6,821 bases of DNA from an uncultured Prevotellaceae bacterium (lineage in GTDB: Bacteria > Bacteroidota > Bacteroidia > Bacteroidales > Bacteroidaceae), in contig CATXZX010000098.1 of the NCBI GenBank assembly GCA_958404085.1, positions 1 to 6,821 of the forward strand, in the 5' to 3' direction. Positions 5,814 through 6,821 of this stretch are shown here, piece after piece; position 1 is the first letter of the stretch; each line of letters starts with the position of its first letter. A program made the translations under genes and the position numbers. Under the pieces are notes generated by a model. That model was not told the DNA's origin. It saw nothing but the letters and a program-made list of their open reading frames with translations, and did not search any database.

Positions 5814-6374
5814 ATGGCAGACACTACAAAACAAATAATTGAGACCGAAAGACTTATCCTCAGACCTTGGAAAGAAACGGACGCCGAGGCTTTGTTCAAG
5901 TACGCGAGCGATCCGGACATCGGTCCCATCGCCGGCTGGCCTCCTCACACGTCGGTGGAAAACAGCTTGGAGATTATCAGGACAGTTTTCGCTACCCCTG
6001 AAACTTATGCGGTTGTGTTGAAAGTTACCGGTGAGCCTGTCGGCAGTTGTGGAATAATGTTTTCCGAAGGTCTTCACTCTGCGGAGATGAAACCAAGCGA
6101 GGCAGAGATAGGTTACTGGATAGGCAAGCCCTATTGGGGACAGGGGCTCATTCCCGAGGCTGTCAAGGCTTTGTTGGCAAGAGGCTTTAAAGACCTGCAT
6201 CTTGATGCCGTATGGTGCGGACATTATGACGGGAACGCCAAATCGAAACGGGTTATCGAGAAATGCGGCTTCAAATTTCATCATACAAACAAGGACATTG
6301 TATCTCCGCTCGGAGATGAGCGGACTGAGCATTTTTACATACTGATAAAGGAAGATTATTATGTCAATAAATAA
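5814..6374 (+). CDS. GNAT family N-acetyltransferase (RimJ/RimL-like, Acetyltransf_3 type)
   Basis: The product is 186 residues, normal for the family. It opens with the hallmark ETERLILRPWKETDAEALFKY (10-30). The acetyl-CoA binding motif A is AEIGYWIGKPYWGQGLIPEAV (97-117), where the GQG loop binds the pyrophosphate. The C-terminal motif NAKSKRVIEKCGFKF (141-155) is typical of RimJ/RimL-like enzymes that acetylate protein N-termini or small amines and antibiotics. The substrate cannot be told from the sequence. It begins 49 bp after the RhuM-Fic stop; the spacer has no strong promoter and only a weak ribosome site (AAAAGAA), so transcription may come from the RhuM-Fic promoter. Its stop overlaps the next ORF by 14 nt. 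The pairing with a Fic-type toxin recalls GNAT toxins, but the length and motifs fit ordinary RimJ/RimL enzymes better. Confidence 0.9.
   Translation: MADTTKQIIETERLILRPWKETDAEALFKYASDPDIGPIAGWPPHTSVENSLEIIRTVFATPETYAVVLKVTGEPVGSCGIMFSEGLHSAEMKPSEAEIGYWIGKPYWGQGLIPEAVKALLARGFKDLHLDAVWCGHYDGNAKSKRVIEKCGFKFHHTNKDIVSPLGDERTEHFYILIKEDYYVNK
6347..6354 (+). promoter_or_regulatory. Shine-Dalgarno site inside the GNAT gene
   Basis: AAAGGAAG lies 6 nt before ATG 6361 while still within the GNAT coding sequence. It supports real translation of the overlapping downstream ORF and coupling of the two genes. Confidence 0.6.
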
Positions 6375-6621
6375 CATCGATTTGTCAATCCTGCGGCTAT
6401 CTGACATAATAGACAAGAGTTTGCATAAGACTCTTAATCTTTGCTGGATTTTTTCGGATTTATATAGGAATGAATTATCGAAATATCCTTTTATGATAAA
6501 TTTGTTGGATGATGCCCTATGCTCAGAAAGACTAAAGGAAACAGCACATAGCAGAATACTTTATAGGATTCTGCATGACAAGAATATGCAAAAAAGATTC
6601 ATAGAGCTGAGAAAGAATTAA
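6361..6621 (+). pseudogene. N-terminal fragment of a PD-(D/E)XK nuclease-family protein
   Basis: The 86-codon ORF starts at ATG 6361, overlaps the GNAT stop by 14 nt and has a good ribosome site. Residues 46-82 (INLLDDAL, then LKETAHSRILYRILHD and KRFIE) resemble the conserved N-terminal part of Bacteroidetes proteins annotated as PD-(D/E)XK nuclease superfamily (PDDEXK_4 type), in which an E-x-x-HSRIL-x-x-LL block precedes the nuclease core. Full members are several times longer. Here the frame ends soon after KRFIELRKN, and the core with its acidic and ExK residues is missing, so no nuclease activity is expected. The sequence is clearly AT-rich compared with the left half of the window. It could instead be an intact small protein of unknown role; the family match is from memory of the motif and is only moderately sure. 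Confidence 0.55.
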
Positions 6622-6821
6622 ATTTGGATGCTCCGGATTGTCTGCATGTTAGATGGTTGGAGGGAAAAAGTGAAGAAGCTACAAGCAAGCATGTAGCTTT
6701 TAACAATCCATTGAAAGGTCTTTTTAGTGAAAACAATTGGGAAATATATGGAAAGAATAGTATATCTGCCTACCGTCAAGTTAGAAGTGCAACACTTCCA
6801 CCGCCCTCCTTCGTCCTTGGA
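6579..6821 (+). other. Start-less open frame running to the window edge
   Basis: In the frame shifted by two bases relative to the nuclease fragment, codons are open from just after a TGA at 6576-6578 to the edge (81 codons) with no ATG. The translation includes AEKELNLDAPDCLHVRWLEG and later GLFSENNWEIYGKNSISAYR, ending RSATLPPPSFVLG. It has a protein-like composition, but I do not recognise it and see no nuclease core motif. It may be the frameshifted continuation of the upstream fragment, the remnant of another gene joined by a deletion or insertion, or chance. The last part, from about 6770, may be non-coding. Confidence 0.3.
6784..6798. repeat. Small inverted repeat near the window edge
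   Basis: GAAGTG (6784-6789) and CACTTC (6793-6798) pair around a 3-nt spacer. The segment AGTGCAACACTTC (6786-6798) also repeats, with one mismatch, the sequence at 5776-5788 in front of the GNAT gene. Confidence 0.4.

Noticed and set aside
6302..6317. Inverted repeat ATCTCCG / CGGAGAT with a 2-nt spacer
   Set aside because: It lies inside the conserved C-terminal coding part of the GNAT gene, with no T run, so a regulatory role is not supported.
1..6821. CRISPR array, tRNA or rRNA genes, complete insertion sequence
   Set aside because: No regularly spaced repeats, no cloverleaf-like segment and no transposase were found on either strand.

Overview
The window looks like chromosomal DNA from a member of the Bacteroidales; the genus cannot be fixed from this sequence. 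Three things point there: the protein families (a secreted alpha-2-macroglobulin-like protein, PepD, a flippase-like membrane protein and RsmA, all with Bacteroidetes-style sequences), promoter elements of the Bacteroidetes TAnnTTTG type, and mostly weak Shine-Dalgarno sites. The left two thirds (about 1-4440) is moderately GC-rich housekeeping DNA. The right third (about 4440-6821) is more AT-rich accessory DNA.

Left part, minus strand, in order of transcription. A gene for a flippase-like membrane protein (3454-2435, TTG start) is followed after 6 bp by pepD (2428-968), and the pair ends at a strong intrinsic terminator (911-943). Further along on the same strand, the 5' end of a large alpha-2-macroglobulin-family gene (689 to 1) runs off the window edge. 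On the plus strand, divergent from the flippase gene, lies rsmA/ksgA (3519-4355), which ends at a very long perfect hairpin terminator (4375-4433). The flippase/pepD and rsmA units share a 64-bp intergenic region. It holds a 12-bp perfect inverted repeat, each arm of which carries a TACCTTTG promoter element, so the two units may start from back-to-back, overlapping promoters.

Right part, plus strand. A 392-bp non-coding stretch is rich in inverted repeats: the rsmA terminator, an imperfect hairpin at 4494-4570, a perfect 16-bp palindrome at 4571-4586, and a further inverted pair at 4553-4570 / 4714-4731 that brackets a putative promoter. It is followed by a two-domain RhuM-Fic protein (4748-5764), a RimJ/RimL-type GNAT acetyltransferase (5814-6374), and a small ORF overlapping the GNAT gene by 14 nt (6361-6621). 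The small ORF looks like only the N-terminus of a PD-(D/E)XK nuclease-family protein. After it, another frame stays open without a start codon to the window edge.

The housekeeping genes supply ribosome maturation (RsmA), peptide breakdown (PepD), a membrane lipid or envelope function (flippase-like) and probably periplasmic protease trapping (A2M). The accessory cluster (RhuM-Fic, GNAT, broken nuclease) has the character of a small toxin or defence-type cargo site behind rsmA. That reading is an inference, and no complete known defence system can be recognised here. The most interesting structural point is the repeat-flanked promoter region in front of the RhuM-Fic gene.
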